Program-made: the position numbers and the translations under genes
Assembly: GCA_002973635.1 (NCBI GenBank)
Contig: CP027224.1
Span: 3,234,501-3,298,500 of the forward strand
DNA length: 64,000 bases
Source: Lysinibacillus sp. B2A1
Lineage (GTDB): Bacteria > Bacillota > Bacilli > Bacillales_A > Planococcaceae
Reading direction: 5' to 3'
Shown: positions 35,704 through 43,620 of the stretch, piece after piece
How the letters are laid out: each line of letters begins with the position of its first letter
How positions within the stretch are numbered: the stretch's first letter is position 1
The notes under the pieces: generated by a model
Seen by the model: the letters and a program-made list of their open reading frames with translations, nothing else
Told to the model about the DNA's origin: nothing
Database searches by the model: none

Positions 35704-36462
35704 ATGTATAGTTATTATGGTCCAATAAGCACGGAGCTTTATGATTTAACAAAACCTGTAGGGCATTCTATAAATGGGGATATTGAATATTATCTTCATC
35801 GATTAACAGGAACGAATGGTAAGATTCTAGAAGCAGGAGTAGGTTCTGGTCGTTTCCTTGTTCCTTTATTAGAGAAGGGCTTTGATGTAGATGGTATTGA
35901 TTATTCACCTGAGATGCTAGCCTCTTGTCGAAAACGATGTGAAGAAAGAGGATTAAAGGCAAGGCTTTATGAAGGTAATTTGAGCAATTTTTTATTGAAT
36001 ACCAAGTACGAAGCTGTGGTTATGCCAACAGGATCATTTTGTTTAATTGAGCATTCGAAGGAAGCAATGGATGCATTAACATGTATTTATCATCATCTGG
36101 TTCCAGGTGGGCGACTTATATTGGACTTGCTGCTGCCATTACATTGGCGTACAGGAGAAATCACTACCTCCTATTATCAGCTATCAGACATCGAGGGGAT
36201 AGCGTTAGAAAGTAAATCCATTGAGATGGATTGGAGCAATCAAACCACTCTTACCGTTTTAAAATATGAAAAATGGAAAAATGGTAAATTAATGGATACA
36301 GAACTACAGAGATTCCCATTGCGATGGTATGGAATTGAAGAATTTCAACAAATATTAAAAAATATAGGTTTTTCTAATATAACGTGTTCAGCGGATTATA
36401 CCCATAACAAGAAACCTTCTATTGAAAGTGGATTGGTTACTTTTGAAGCAATTCGTAAGTGA
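35704..36462 (+). CDS. SAM-dependent methyltransferase
   Basis: 252 aa. Rossmann motif I ILEAGVGSGRFLVPLLEKG at residues 41-59, motif post-I GIDYSPEMLASC, and a later LVPGGRLILDLL block. Small-molecule methyltransferase, substrate unknown. GGAGG lies 8 nt before ATG. The 3' end and the terminator downstream are duplicated in degraded form at 40262-40415. Confidence 0.9.
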   Translation: MYSYYGPISTELYDLTKPVGHSINGDIEYYLHRLTGTNGKILEAGVGSGRFLVPLLEKGFDVDGIDYSPEMLASCRKRCEERGLKARLYEGNLSNFLLNTKYEAVVMPTGSFCLIEHSKEAMDALTCIYHHLVPGGRLILDLLLPLHWRTGEITTSYYQLSDIEGIALESKSIEMDWSNQTTLTVLKYEKWKNGKLMDTELQRFPLRWYGIEEFQQILKNIGFSNITCSADYTHNKKPSIESGLVTFEAIRK

Positions 36463-36600
36463 TAATTAAAACATTTCAGAAAACTGCTCGATTTTAGTGG
36501 GAATTACCGCTAAAATCTTGCAGTTTTCTTTATATAAGCCGCTTTTTTTCTTGCAATTATTTTGTTGTTGAAAGAGAGAATAAGGTTTTGGTTTTAAGCC
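36444..36600 (+). repeat. Duplicated segment, original
   Basis: Covers the last codons of the methyltransferase and its terminator: TTTTGAAGCAATTCGTAAGT, GATAATTAA, CTGCTCGATTTTAGTGG, a GCAGTTTT block, TTTTGTTGTTGAAAGAG and AATAAGG. The same order of blocks recurs at 40262-40415. The degree of divergence suggests an old duplication. Confidence 0.65.
36480..36530 (+). terminator. Terminator after methyltransferase
   Basis: AAACTGC...ATTTTAG with CTAAAAT...GCAGTTT, then TCTTTAT. Confidence 0.7.
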
Positions 36601-36636
36601 CCCAAAACGTTTAATTACAATTGAGATTGAGGACCT

Positions 36637-36804
36637 TTAAAATAAGAAGCGACCAAAAAGCGACCAAACTATAATACTTTTATTAAATAAATCAATAGCA
36701 TCTTGTTTATCCTCTTTAGTTAAATGACTGTAGGTGTTTATAGTCAACCCAATGTCACTATGTCCTAATTGTTCTTGAATAATTTTAAAGTTAGTTGTTG
36801 TTAC
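36637..36804 (-). pseudogene. Tyrosine recombinase (integrase) C-terminal remnant
   Basis: The minus strand encodes a 55-residue tail with EQLGHSDIGLTINTYSHL, which holds the HxxR-type Leu-Gly-His box and the catalytic Tyr of phage integrases, then KEDKQDAIDLF. The frame is closed by a stop just upstream (TAA) and by TAA at 36637. No other phage gene is nearby. It marks an old element insertion. Confidence 0.75.
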
Positions 36805-36815
36805 TTAATAAATAG

Positions 36816-36950
36816 GATGTCCTTATAATCGCTAACAAGGAAAACATTACTGATATTATTGAAGAAACGGAAAAGTTGCATATACTGCGATTGAAATTGC
36901 TAGATATATCAAAAGAGGAGTATTTGTGGGGGCTATTGAGTAAAACATAG
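36816..36950 (+). pseudogene. Unidentified C-terminal gene fragment
   Basis: Open frame of 44 codons ending TAG at 36948, with DIIEETEKLHILRLKLLD and YLWGLLSKT. Protein-like composition but no start codon or ribosome site. Family not recognised. Confidence 0.35.
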
Positions 36951-37093
36951 AAAAGTGATTGGAATGGTAGTTCAAAGCAATGAAATAAAATTTTAATGAA
37001 ACTATTATAAACCTATTACGTAAGAAGATAATGGGTATATAAACCGATAAATACTATTATTTAAATAATTTTAAAATAGTGGAGGGTAGAAAA

Positions 37094-37639
37094 ATGATAG
37101 TTAGCTTTTGGAAAGGACAAGAACTTACACTAAGAGCGATACAACCAGAGGACATTGTTATTTTTGATTTTTTAGATGATGAAATTTTACGAAATATGGA
37201 TTCAATATATTTTCCTCGATCTGTTGATAAGATGAAGGAGTGGGTAGCAGAACAATTTTCTGAAGAAGATGATGAGTTCCGTTTTATTGCTGTAGATAGA
37301 GACAATAATATTGTTGGAATAATCGAAACATTTGACTGTGATTTAAAAAATGGTAATTTTGATTATTATTTAGCGGTATTTGAGCCATACAGAGGTAAGG
37401 GATATGCGAAAGAAATGATTCTTATGGTACTTCGCTTTTACTTTTCAGAGCGTACATATCAAAAAGTTAATGCAACTGTTTACTCTTTCAATAAGCCATC
37501 CATACGCCTACATGAAAAGTTAGGTTTCATGAAAGAGGGGCAACTAAGAAAAAACATTTTCACTAAAGGTGCATATTATGATGGTATTTGCTACGGAATG
37601 ACAAGAGAAGAATTTGAACAAAATCATAGAACTTTTTAA
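37094..37639 (+). CDS. GNAT family N-acetyltransferase (RimJ/RimL type)
   Basis: 181 aa. Acetyl-CoA segment PYRGKGYAKEMILMVLRF, then RTYQKVNATVYSFNKPSIRLHEKLGF, the usual C-terminal block. ATG 37094 chosen because GGAGGG precedes it by 7 nt; a GTG at 37079 is in the ribosome site. It resembles the GNAT gene at 33932. Target substrate unknown. No operon partner. Confidence 0.88.
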   Translation: MIVSFWKGQELTLRAIQPEDIVIFDFLDDEILRNMDSIYFPRSVDKMKEWVAEQFSEEDDEFRFIAVDRDNNIVGIIETFDCDLKNGNFDYYLAVFEPYRGKGYAKEMILMVLRFYFSERTYQKVNATVYSFNKPSIRLHEKLGFMKEGQLRKNIFTKGAYYDGICYGMTREEFEQNHRTF

Positions 37640-37792
37640 AAAATAGGTTTTTTCATTAACTAAGCAAGAAAACAGTGCAGAGTAGTGAAGTAGGAATAAG
37701 GTAAAATGATATTTATAGTAGAAAATATGACTTCATAAGGAAAATACAAATCTTAATGATAAATAATAATAATGAAAGGAGGACAATGCAGA

Positions 37793-38125
37793 ATGGAATT
37801 CGGATTTGGAGATGTTACTATCGTTCTACCTCCTTTACATATTACGATTATCGCAATCATTATTATTCTCTGTTTAGTAAGGTGGAGCAAGCAATTAGAA
37901 ACAAGACGTTTTAGGATTTTCTTTTACTTTCTAATTAGCACTTATATTACTCCAATTTTTTCTTTCGGTACAAAAGAAGGGGTCTTTCAGCTATGGATAC
38001 CCTTAGGATTTATAGTAGTCTTTTTGTACTTGTTTCGTAGTAAAAGAAATCATCCATCTAAAATGAAAGCGAGTATTTTAGGACTTTCCATAGCTTTATA
38101 TCATTTAATTCTCCAATATTTATAG
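37793..38125 (+). CDS. Small membrane protein, 110 aa
   Basis: Three predicted membrane helices (about 14-33, 45-63, 66-85) with a basic C-terminal tail. AAAGGAGG precedes ATG 37793 by 10 nt; an ATG seven codons earlier is in the ribosome site. No family recognised. Terminator at 38172. Confidence 0.7.
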   Translation: MEFGFGDVTIVLPPLHITIIAIIIILCLVRWSKQLETRRFRIFFYFLISTYITPIFSFGTKEGVFQLWIPLGFIVVFLYLFRSKRNHPSKMKASILGLSIALYHLILQYL

Positions 38126-38171
38126 TAATTTGGCGTTTGGATAATGAGGGCTTTAATTTAATTAAACCATA

Positions 38172-38206
38172 AAAGATCACTTCGGAAGGGGTGGTCTTAA
38201 TTTTTT
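38172..38206 (+). terminator. Terminator after small membrane gene
   Basis: AAGATCAC with GTGGTCTT (one mismatch), then AATTTTTTC. Confidence 0.65.
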
Positions 38207-38436
38207 CTATTTTTAAGTTAGGAGTAGTCAGAATAAGAAGCAGGAGCAGGTAAGTGTAATTAAAGATTTTTAAATAATTGGATAATATTAGTTAAAAATG
38301 TATATTATCCAATTCTATGTGATTAAATTTCTTTTTAAACCATTTGTTGGATACTGACTCAATACTTGAATTGATATAATAATTCAGGTGCAACTTTTCC
38401 CTTCTGCACAAAGGGTTAAGATGCACCATTCCTCAA

Positions 38437-38634
38437 CTATACACCAAAGCCCAGGTACTCAATAAGCTTGACGGTTTCTTCACAACACCCATCTTTAGTT
38501 AAAGGAAGCTTATTGGCAAATGGGTTTATCACTTTTTCTAGTAACGCTGGAATGACATCTCGTTTGATAAAATCTAAAAGATTGAGGCATTGATCTAATT
38601 TATATTTCGTTTTAGAGAATCTGGGATGAAAAGT
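38437..38634 (-). pseudogene. Unidentified C-terminal gene fragment
   Basis: 66-codon frame on the minus strand, ending TAG at 38437, without a start codon. It reads RFSKTKYKLDQCLNLLDFI, then VIPALLEKVI and CCEETVKLIEYLGFG. Helix-rich and protein-like. Family not recognised; possibly a transposase or accessory-protein tail. Confidence 0.35.
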
Positions 38635-38640
38635 ACATAG

Positions 38641-38675
38641 AAAAAAACAGACAACCCAATTTAGTTATCTGTTTT
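38641..38675 (-). terminator. Terminator of glycosyltransferase gene
   Basis: AACAGACAAC with GTTATCTGTT (one G-U pair); on the minus strand a run of seven T follows. Confidence 0.75.
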
Positions 38676-38712
38676 ATTGTCTTTAATATAAGCAATTGAG
38701 TTTACTTTACTA

Positions 38713-39474
38713 TCATCTTGCTTGATCGTCATAATAGGCTTCATTAGCAGCCTTATCATTATTGCCCCTTAGATAAGCTAAAATCATACCAGGTCGTTTA
38801 AGTAAAATCCAGTCCCCATAATGGTCAAATCGCCTGCAAGAAGTGATCATTCCATTCTTAATTGTCCCGTATTTTTTCCCATTTAACTTACCCCATTGTT
38901 TTAATCGCTTTGCAAAGTCAGCATCTTCTGCCATAAGCATCTTTTCGTTAAAACCTTTAATTTCCTGAAAGTCTTTTTTATAGCACCAAAAAATCCCTAC
39001 AGAAATAAATCCATATTTAAACAATAAAGGTACAATCAATAGCATAGTTGAAACAATTATTCCCAGGGAAATTCTTTCGAAATTTCCGTTCACGCCTCCA
39101 CCAATGTATTGATTAGATGCTAAGTGCTTTTCAACTTCCGATAACAAGTGTTCTGTCATTCGAGTATCAGCATCAATTGTAATCAGTATTTCACCTTTTG
39201 CTAGTGCAGCTCCTGCATTTCTAATTTTGGATAAATTTTTATCGTTATTTTCCAATGTCACACAATTGTATGACTTAGCAATTTCCTCTGTTCTATCGGT
39301 ACAACGATTTAGTACAACGATCACTTCAACTTGATCTTTATAATGTTGTGCAGCCTTTGCAATTGATTCTAGGCATTCTCCTATATACTTTTCTTCGTTG
39401 TGGGCGGGGATTATTACGGAAAATTTTACATCCTTTTCTGAAACATCCTTAATAAATAGCTTGTTTTTGGACAT
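38713..39474 (-). CDS. Family 2 glycosyltransferase
   Basis: 253 aa. GT-A fold: FSVIIPAHNEEKYIGECLES (nucleotide-sugar site), NAGAALAKGEILITIDADTRM (DxD-type acidic motif), then two hydrophobic segments near residues 150-175. Transfers a sugar to an unknown acceptor, probably in the envelope. The start is near a GAGGGATTTT site. Single gene. Confidence 0.88.
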   Translation of the reverse strand: MSKNKLFIKDVSEKDVKFSVIIPAHNEEKYIGECLESIAKAAQHYKDQVEVIVVLNRCTDRTEEIAKSYNCVTLENNDKNLSKIRNAGAALAKGEILITIDADTRMTEHLLSEVEKHLASNQYIGGGVNGNFERISLGIIVSTMLLIVPLLFKYGFISVGIFWCYKKDFQEIKGFNEKMLMAEDADFAKRLKQWGKLNGKKYGTIKNGMITSCRRFDHYGDWILLKRPGMILAYLRGNNDKAANEAYYDDQAR

Positions 39475-40442
39475 ATAAAATCCCTCTTTCTTTTTACAAT
39501 TGATACTTACAAAATTAGTATATCATGTAAATATAGAGTTTTTTATGTCTATTTTATCAAGATTTATTTAAAGTGTAGCTGACTTCATCACAGTTGAAAA
39601 CATGTTGTACATACAGTCACATGAATATGATATTCACGCAGAAATATATATAAGACCCAGCTTAAAAATTTGGTTGGAAAAGAAGATTTTATCCAAAATG
39701 AATTTTAAATAGAATATTATTAAAGAATAATATGTAAATCTACTGGTGAATAACACAAAAGGAAGGGGGAGGTTCAAAATCAATTTTAGTTATGGGTAAT
39801 ATTATATCTAGTGGTTTTGTTGCATTATTTATTTCTTAGTTTTTTGTAGAAGAAAATTGGGAAATTATTCATATTCCAAAGCTATATTGATCAACTCACT
39901 GCTTTGGTTAACTTTCCCTGTAGGTTTAAAGTTTGCGTTTTTCAATTGATATAGGAGTATAGGGAGAAAGATAAAGATTAAAGTTGTTTTCTTTGAACTA
40001 TCAGGTGCGTTAGTTAAATAACAAGAAAATGTAAAATAAGAGGAATCCAGATGGTAATTGATTCATGGTCAAACGAAAAAGCTTCTTTAACGTAAGATAT
40101 TGAATGAAGTTAATAAAATACCTGTTAAATAAAAAATTTTTGAACGAAGATGTTAAGAATATTGTAATTTATTAGGTAGGTCATTATTACAATAAAAACG
40201 ATGGGATTAATACTGATGAAAAAAATAAGGTTAATATTGATGAAGAACTAAGTAGATACCTTTGAAGCTATTCATAAATGATAATTAACAGTTAAAACTT
40301 TTTTAAAATCTGCTCGATTTTTAGTGGAAGTATCCACTAAGGACTTGTAGATTTTTTATTTTATCCAGTTATTTCTTACAATATTTTTGCTGTTGGAAGG
40401 GAAAATAAGGATATACAATTCAATGAAGAAAGTAGGTTTAAT
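39475..40442. other. Long gene-free region with decayed sequence
   Basis: About 970 bp. A frame at 39572-39712 (47 codons, no start codon) and stretches near 39780-40020 look like decayed coding sequence, with many stops. A short imperfect tandem of AATACTGATGAA / AATATTGATGAA occurs near 40217-40245. The segment 40262-40415 is a degraded copy of 36444-36600. No intact gene. Confidence 0.5.
40262..40415 (+). repeat. Duplicated segment, degraded copy
   Basis: TTTGAAGCTATTCATAAATG, then GATAATTAA, CTGCTCGATTTTTAGTGG, TTTTTGCTGTTGGAAGGG and AATAAGG, in the same order as 36444-36600. It is the tail and terminator of a lost methyltransferase paralogue, now fused to unrelated sequence. Confidence 0.65.
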
Positions 40443-41288
40443 ATGCAAAAGGATATGAATTATGGTGGGGATTATAAATATATACCAGCAACTTCTATAT
40501 GGAGTGGAGATGGTATTGAAGTTCTATCTGATCTTTATCAACAAACGATTCAAATTGTTAATATTACACTTTATGGAGATCCTTATAAGCAGGAATTTGT
40601 TTTAATTGATGCTGGTATGCCAAAAAGTGCTCATGAAATCATTGCTATTGCCGAGAAGAGATTTGGTGCAAATTGTCAACCGAAAGCATTAATTTTAACC
40701 CATGGTCATTTTGATCATGTTGGTGCGATTATTGATTTAATTGATCATTGGGGTATGCCAGTCTATGCGCATGCTCTTGAACTACCTTTTCTAACTGGGA
40801 AAGATAATTATCCAGAAGCAGATCCTACCGTGGATGGCGGCTTAATTGCAAAGATATCATCTATTTTTCCAAATGAAGCCATCAATTTAGGAGATCATAT
40901 TCAGCAGCTTCCATTGGATGGTAGTGTACCATTTATGTATGGTTTTCGCTGGATTCACACGCCAGGACATACACCAGGGCATATTTCCTTGTTTCGTGAG
41001 GCCGATCGAGTATTGATTGCTGGGGATGCATTTGTTACGGTAAAGCAGGAATCACTCTATAAGGTTTTATTACAGAAAAAAGAAATAAGTGGACCTCCAC
41101 GCTATTTTACGACAGATTGGCCAGCTGCTTGGGAATCCATCAAAAAATTAGAGGCATTAAAGCCTTTAGTTGCAGTGACAGGACATGGGTTACCCATGAA
41201 GGGCGAAGAGCTTACAAAAAATTTGCATAAGCTGGCTACTGAATTCGAACAAATCGCTTTACCGAACCATAGCAGGTTTCTAAATTAA
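40443..41288 (+). CDS. MBL-fold metallo-hydrolase
   Basis: 281 aa. THGHFDHVGA carries the HxHxDH zinc motif, followed by HTPGHTPGHIS and a later GHGLPMKG; AGDAF supplies the bridging Asp. Glyoxalase-II/lactonase-like hydrolase, cytoplasmic, substrate unknown. Start ATG 40443 follows AAAGTAGG; the ribosome site is weak. Monocistronic with a weak hairpin downstream. Confidence 0.88.
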   Translation: MQKDMNYGGDYKYIPATSIWSGDGIEVLSDLYQQTIQIVNITLYGDPYKQEFVLIDAGMPKSAHEIIAIAEKRFGANCQPKALILTHGHFDHVGAIIDLIDHWGMPVYAHALELPFLTGKDNYPEADPTVDGGLIAKISSIFPNEAINLGDHIQQLPLDGSVPFMYGFRWIHTPGHTPGHISLFREADRVLIAGDAFVTVKQESLYKVLLQKKEISGPPRYFTTDWPAAWESIKKLEALKPLVAVTGHGLPMKGEELTKNLHKLATEFEQIALPNHSRFLN

Positions 41289-41315
41289 TGGCGAGGTTTA
41301 GATCTTTACGAAAGA

Positions 41316-41348
41316 AAGACTGTAGCAAGAAATTATTGCTATAGTCTT
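41316..41348 (+). terminator. Hairpin after MBL gene
   Basis: AAGACTGTAGCAA with TTGCTATAGTCTT, 13-bp imperfect stem, followed by CATTGG only. Weak T tract. Confidence 0.5.
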
Positions 41349-41409
41349 CATTGGATATGTCCTACATTAGGGGCGAGCTTTTTCAGCGACATCTTTTAAT
41401 AAAAGCCTA

Positions 41410-41459
41410 TTGACATAAAAATGAAAAATCGTTATATTCAACTTATTCAACGTTGAATA
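41410..41459 (+). promoter_or_regulatory. Promoter and operator of PadR gene
   Basis: TTGACA (41410-41415), 17-nt spacer, TATATT (41433-41438). Directly downstream, TATTCAACGTTGAATA (41444-41459) is a perfect 16-bp palindrome; a further TATTCAA half lies at 41435. The same palindrome recurs at 42046-42061. Repressor binding would block transcription. Confidence 0.8.
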
Positions 41460-41475
41460 TAAAAAGGTGATTATT

Positions 41476-42024
41476 ATGACAAAATTATTAGTACTTGCAA
41501 TGTTAGGACTAAAACCTATGACTGGCTATGATATTAAAACCATGCTTGAATTGAGTGATGCGGAGCGTTGGGGTGGAGTGCTAATTGGCTCTATCTATAA
41601 TGCTTTAAAAAAGCTTGAAAAAGATGGTTATATAGAGGTAGCTAGTATTGAATCGACAGGTCATAGGCAAAAGGCAATCTACCAAATTACTGACAAAGGA
41701 AAAGAATATGAGCAAGAATTAATTATTGAGGCTCTTGAAAAATCTTCTGTAGTGTATCCAACAACTCTATATTCAGGTATATCGTTTGCATTTAAGCTTC
41801 CTAAAACAAGAGCGGTAGAGGCTTTAGAAAAGCAGAAAAAGATTTTAGAAAAGGAAGAAAAGGCAATTCAAGCTGGGTATGAGGCAAAACAGCTTGCTAT
41901 GCAAGGGGATCTACCAGCATTAACTCAACTGGCGTTTGATCATATGCTAGAAGTTGTAAATGTTCAATTAAAATTTGTCATACAGGCTATTGATATTATG
42001 GAAAAAGAAAACTCTCTCGAATGA
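41476..42024 (+). CDS. PadR family transcriptional regulator
   Basis: 182 aa. Winged helix in residues 1-80 (LLVLAMLGLKPMTGYDIKTM and ALKKLEKDGYIEV), then a coiled-coil dimerisation helix. PadR proteins usually repress drug efflux or phenolic-acid genes. ATG 41476 lies 7 nt after AAGGTGA. It is first in a three-gene operon with an ABC exporter; identical TATTCAA-N2-TTGAATA operators before this gene and before the ABC gene imply dual control. Confidence 0.92.
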   Translation: MTKLLVLAMLGLKPMTGYDIKTMLELSDAERWGGVLIGSIYNALKKLEKDGYIEVASIESTGHRQKAIYQITDKGKEYEQELIIEALEKSSVVYPTTLYSGISFAFKLPKTRAVEALEKQKKILEKEEKAIQAGYEAKQLAMQGDLPALTQLAFDHMLEVVNVQLKFVIQAIDIMEKENSLE

Positions 42025-42043
42025 GGGAGTTAAAAATTACCCA

Positions 42044-42063
42044 TATATTCAACTTTGAATATA
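42044..42063 (+). promoter_or_regulatory. PadR operator before ABC genes
   Basis: TATATTCAACTTTGAATATA, 20 bp, a palindrome apart from the central CT. It matches TATTCAACGTTGAATA at 41444. It lies between the PadR stop and the ribosome site of the ATPase gene. Confidence 0.8.
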
Positions 42064-42087
42064 CAATGTTAATTAAGGAGAGAATTT

Positions 42088-42783
42088 ATGACAAAGTTAA
42101 TATCTGCAAATCAATTAACAAAATGCTATAAAACAAATTGTGTTGTCAATCATATAAATTTTGATATTGAAGAAGGTGAAATAGTTGCACTTATAGGCTC
42201 AAATGGTGCCGGAAAAACAACTACAATCAGCATGCTTCTTGGTATTGTGCCGCAAGATAGTGGGACAATAGAGTATTGGAAATCTGATTTTAAAAAGGAG
42301 ATAGGGACCCAGCTCCAATCAACCCCATTCTTTGAGGGTTACTCAGTGGAGGATAATATCAAATTATTTGCCGCATTCTACGGAGTTTCACTTTCCGGTA
42401 ATGCAATGGATGAAAAACTGGCTACCTTTGATTTATTGCAAGTAAAAAAAACGTCGGCTATTAAACTATCATTAGGTCAACAAAAAAGACTAGCGATTAT
42501 CGTGACAACCCTGCATAATCCAAAACTAGTCATTTTAGATGAGCCCTCTGCAGGATTAGATCCAAAAGGGCAAAAGGAAATTCAACAAATTATTAAAGGA
42601 CTAAAAGAGCAAGGTGTTACTGTGTTATTTTCGTCTCATGATATGTTGGAGGTCATGAATGTAGCTGACAGGATTTTAATGATGCATCAGGGGAACATCA
42701 TTGCAAATGGTTCTATCAGTAATTTAATGGAAAAATATCAAACACATCATTTAGAAGATTTATTTTTTGAATTAACGAAGTGA
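42088..42783 (+). CDS. ABC transporter ATP-binding protein
   Basis: 231 aa. Walker A GSNGAGKTT near residue 39, signature LSLGQQKR, Walker B LVILDEPSAGLDP and the switch His in SSHDM. Drug- or lipid-exporter type ATPase paired with the permease gene 4 bases downstream (overlap). Controlled by PadR. Confidence 0.93.
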   Translation: MTKLISANQLTKCYKTNCVVNHINFDIEEGEIVALIGSNGAGKTTTISMLLGIVPQDSGTIEYWKSDFKKEIGTQLQSTPFFEGYSVEDNIKLFAAFYGVSLSGNAMDEKLATFDLLQVKKTSAIKLSLGQQKRLAIIVTTLHNPKLVILDEPSAGLDPKGQKEIQQIIKGLKEQGVTVLFSSHDMLEVMNVADRILMMHQGNIIANGSISNLMEKYQTHHLEDLFFELTK

Positions 42784-42794
42784 GGAGCGAGAGA

Positions 42795-43502
42795 ATGAAA
42801 ACGATTTTCTTTTTGAATCTTAAATCCAGCATAAAAGATATGTATTTACTGTTTTGGTCTATATTTATGCCATGTACTGCTATCCTTGCTTTAAAAATTT
42901 TCTTACCAAGCATAGCAGAGAATTATACAGAGGGAATGGTTGCTATAAGTGTATTTTTTTACTCATTTATGACGACTGCATTTATTACATTATCACAAAG
43001 AAGGAGAGGAGTTTATCATTTATTACATGCGACACCACTTCCTCTATGGAAATATATTGTCAGTGTCTCAAGCTCATGGGCATTAATTGCCATTATCCTA
43101 TCCTACATCGTTTTTTTATTTTCTTTAGTAATTCATCAACTAACTTTTACCTTCAGTTCACTTTTTTATATGACACCCGTTATATTAATTGCTTCATTAG
43201 CTTTTGTATTTTTAAGCTTTTTTGTATCTAGTCTTGTAAAAAATGAAGGACATTTAAGTATGACAGCAAATGTCATGATGTTGCCAATGTTATTATGCAG
43301 TAATGCATTTTTTACAATGGAAAAGGCACCGAGTATTGTACAGTTTATTAGTAGGGTAAATCCATTTGAATGGTTTTTGAGAGGAATTCAAGGCGCATTT
43401 CAAAATAATTATGGCGTTTGGGGAGAGTCCTTACTGCTTTTATTACTATGTCTTGTTTTCACATTATTAATTTCAATAAAAACGTTTAGATATAGTGATT
43501 AA
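42795..43502 (+). CDS. ABC-2 type permease
   Basis: 235 aa with six predicted membrane helices and a large extracellular loop between the first pair, as in ABC-2/DrrB-type exporters. Export of an antimicrobial or lipid is likely; substrate unknown. The frame extends upstream to a GTG at 42780, but ATG 42795 after GGAGCGAGAG is preferred. The ATPase gene overlaps the upstream end. Terminator at 43556 closes the operon. Confidence 0.88.
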   Translation: MKTIFFLNLKSSIKDMYLLFWSIFMPCTAILALKIFLPSIAENYTEGMVAISVFFYSFMTTAFITLSQRRRGVYHLLHATPLPLWKYIVSVSSSWALIAIILSYIVFLFSLVIHQLTFTFSSLFYMTPVILIASLAFVFLSFFVSSLVKNEGHLSMTANVMMLPMLLCSNAFFTMEKAPSIVQFISRVNPFEWFLRGIQGAFQNNYGVWGESLLLLLLCLVFTLLISIKTFRYSD

Positions 43503-43555
43503 TAATTTTCAATCTGTAAAGGAGGTACTAAATTTCACATTTTAGTTCCTTGTTG

Positions 43556-43594
43556 CCGCTTCGCAATATCTATGCATAGCGAAGCGGATTTTTT
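43556..43594 (+). terminator. Terminator of PadR-ABC operon
   Basis: CCGCTTCGC with GCGAAGCGG, perfect 9-bp stem, then ATTTTTT. Confidence 0.85.
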
Positions 43595-43620
43595 ACACCA
43601 GTAACTTTTAAAAAATACCT

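Larger units (their letters stand above)
38126..38712. other. Gene-free region with a gene fragment
   Basis: About 590 bp. It holds the terminator at 38172, a long imperfect hairpin near 38391-38430 (GGTGCAACTTTTC with GGGTTAAGATGCACC), the gene fragment at 38437 and the terminator at 38641. No full gene. Confidence 0.5.
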
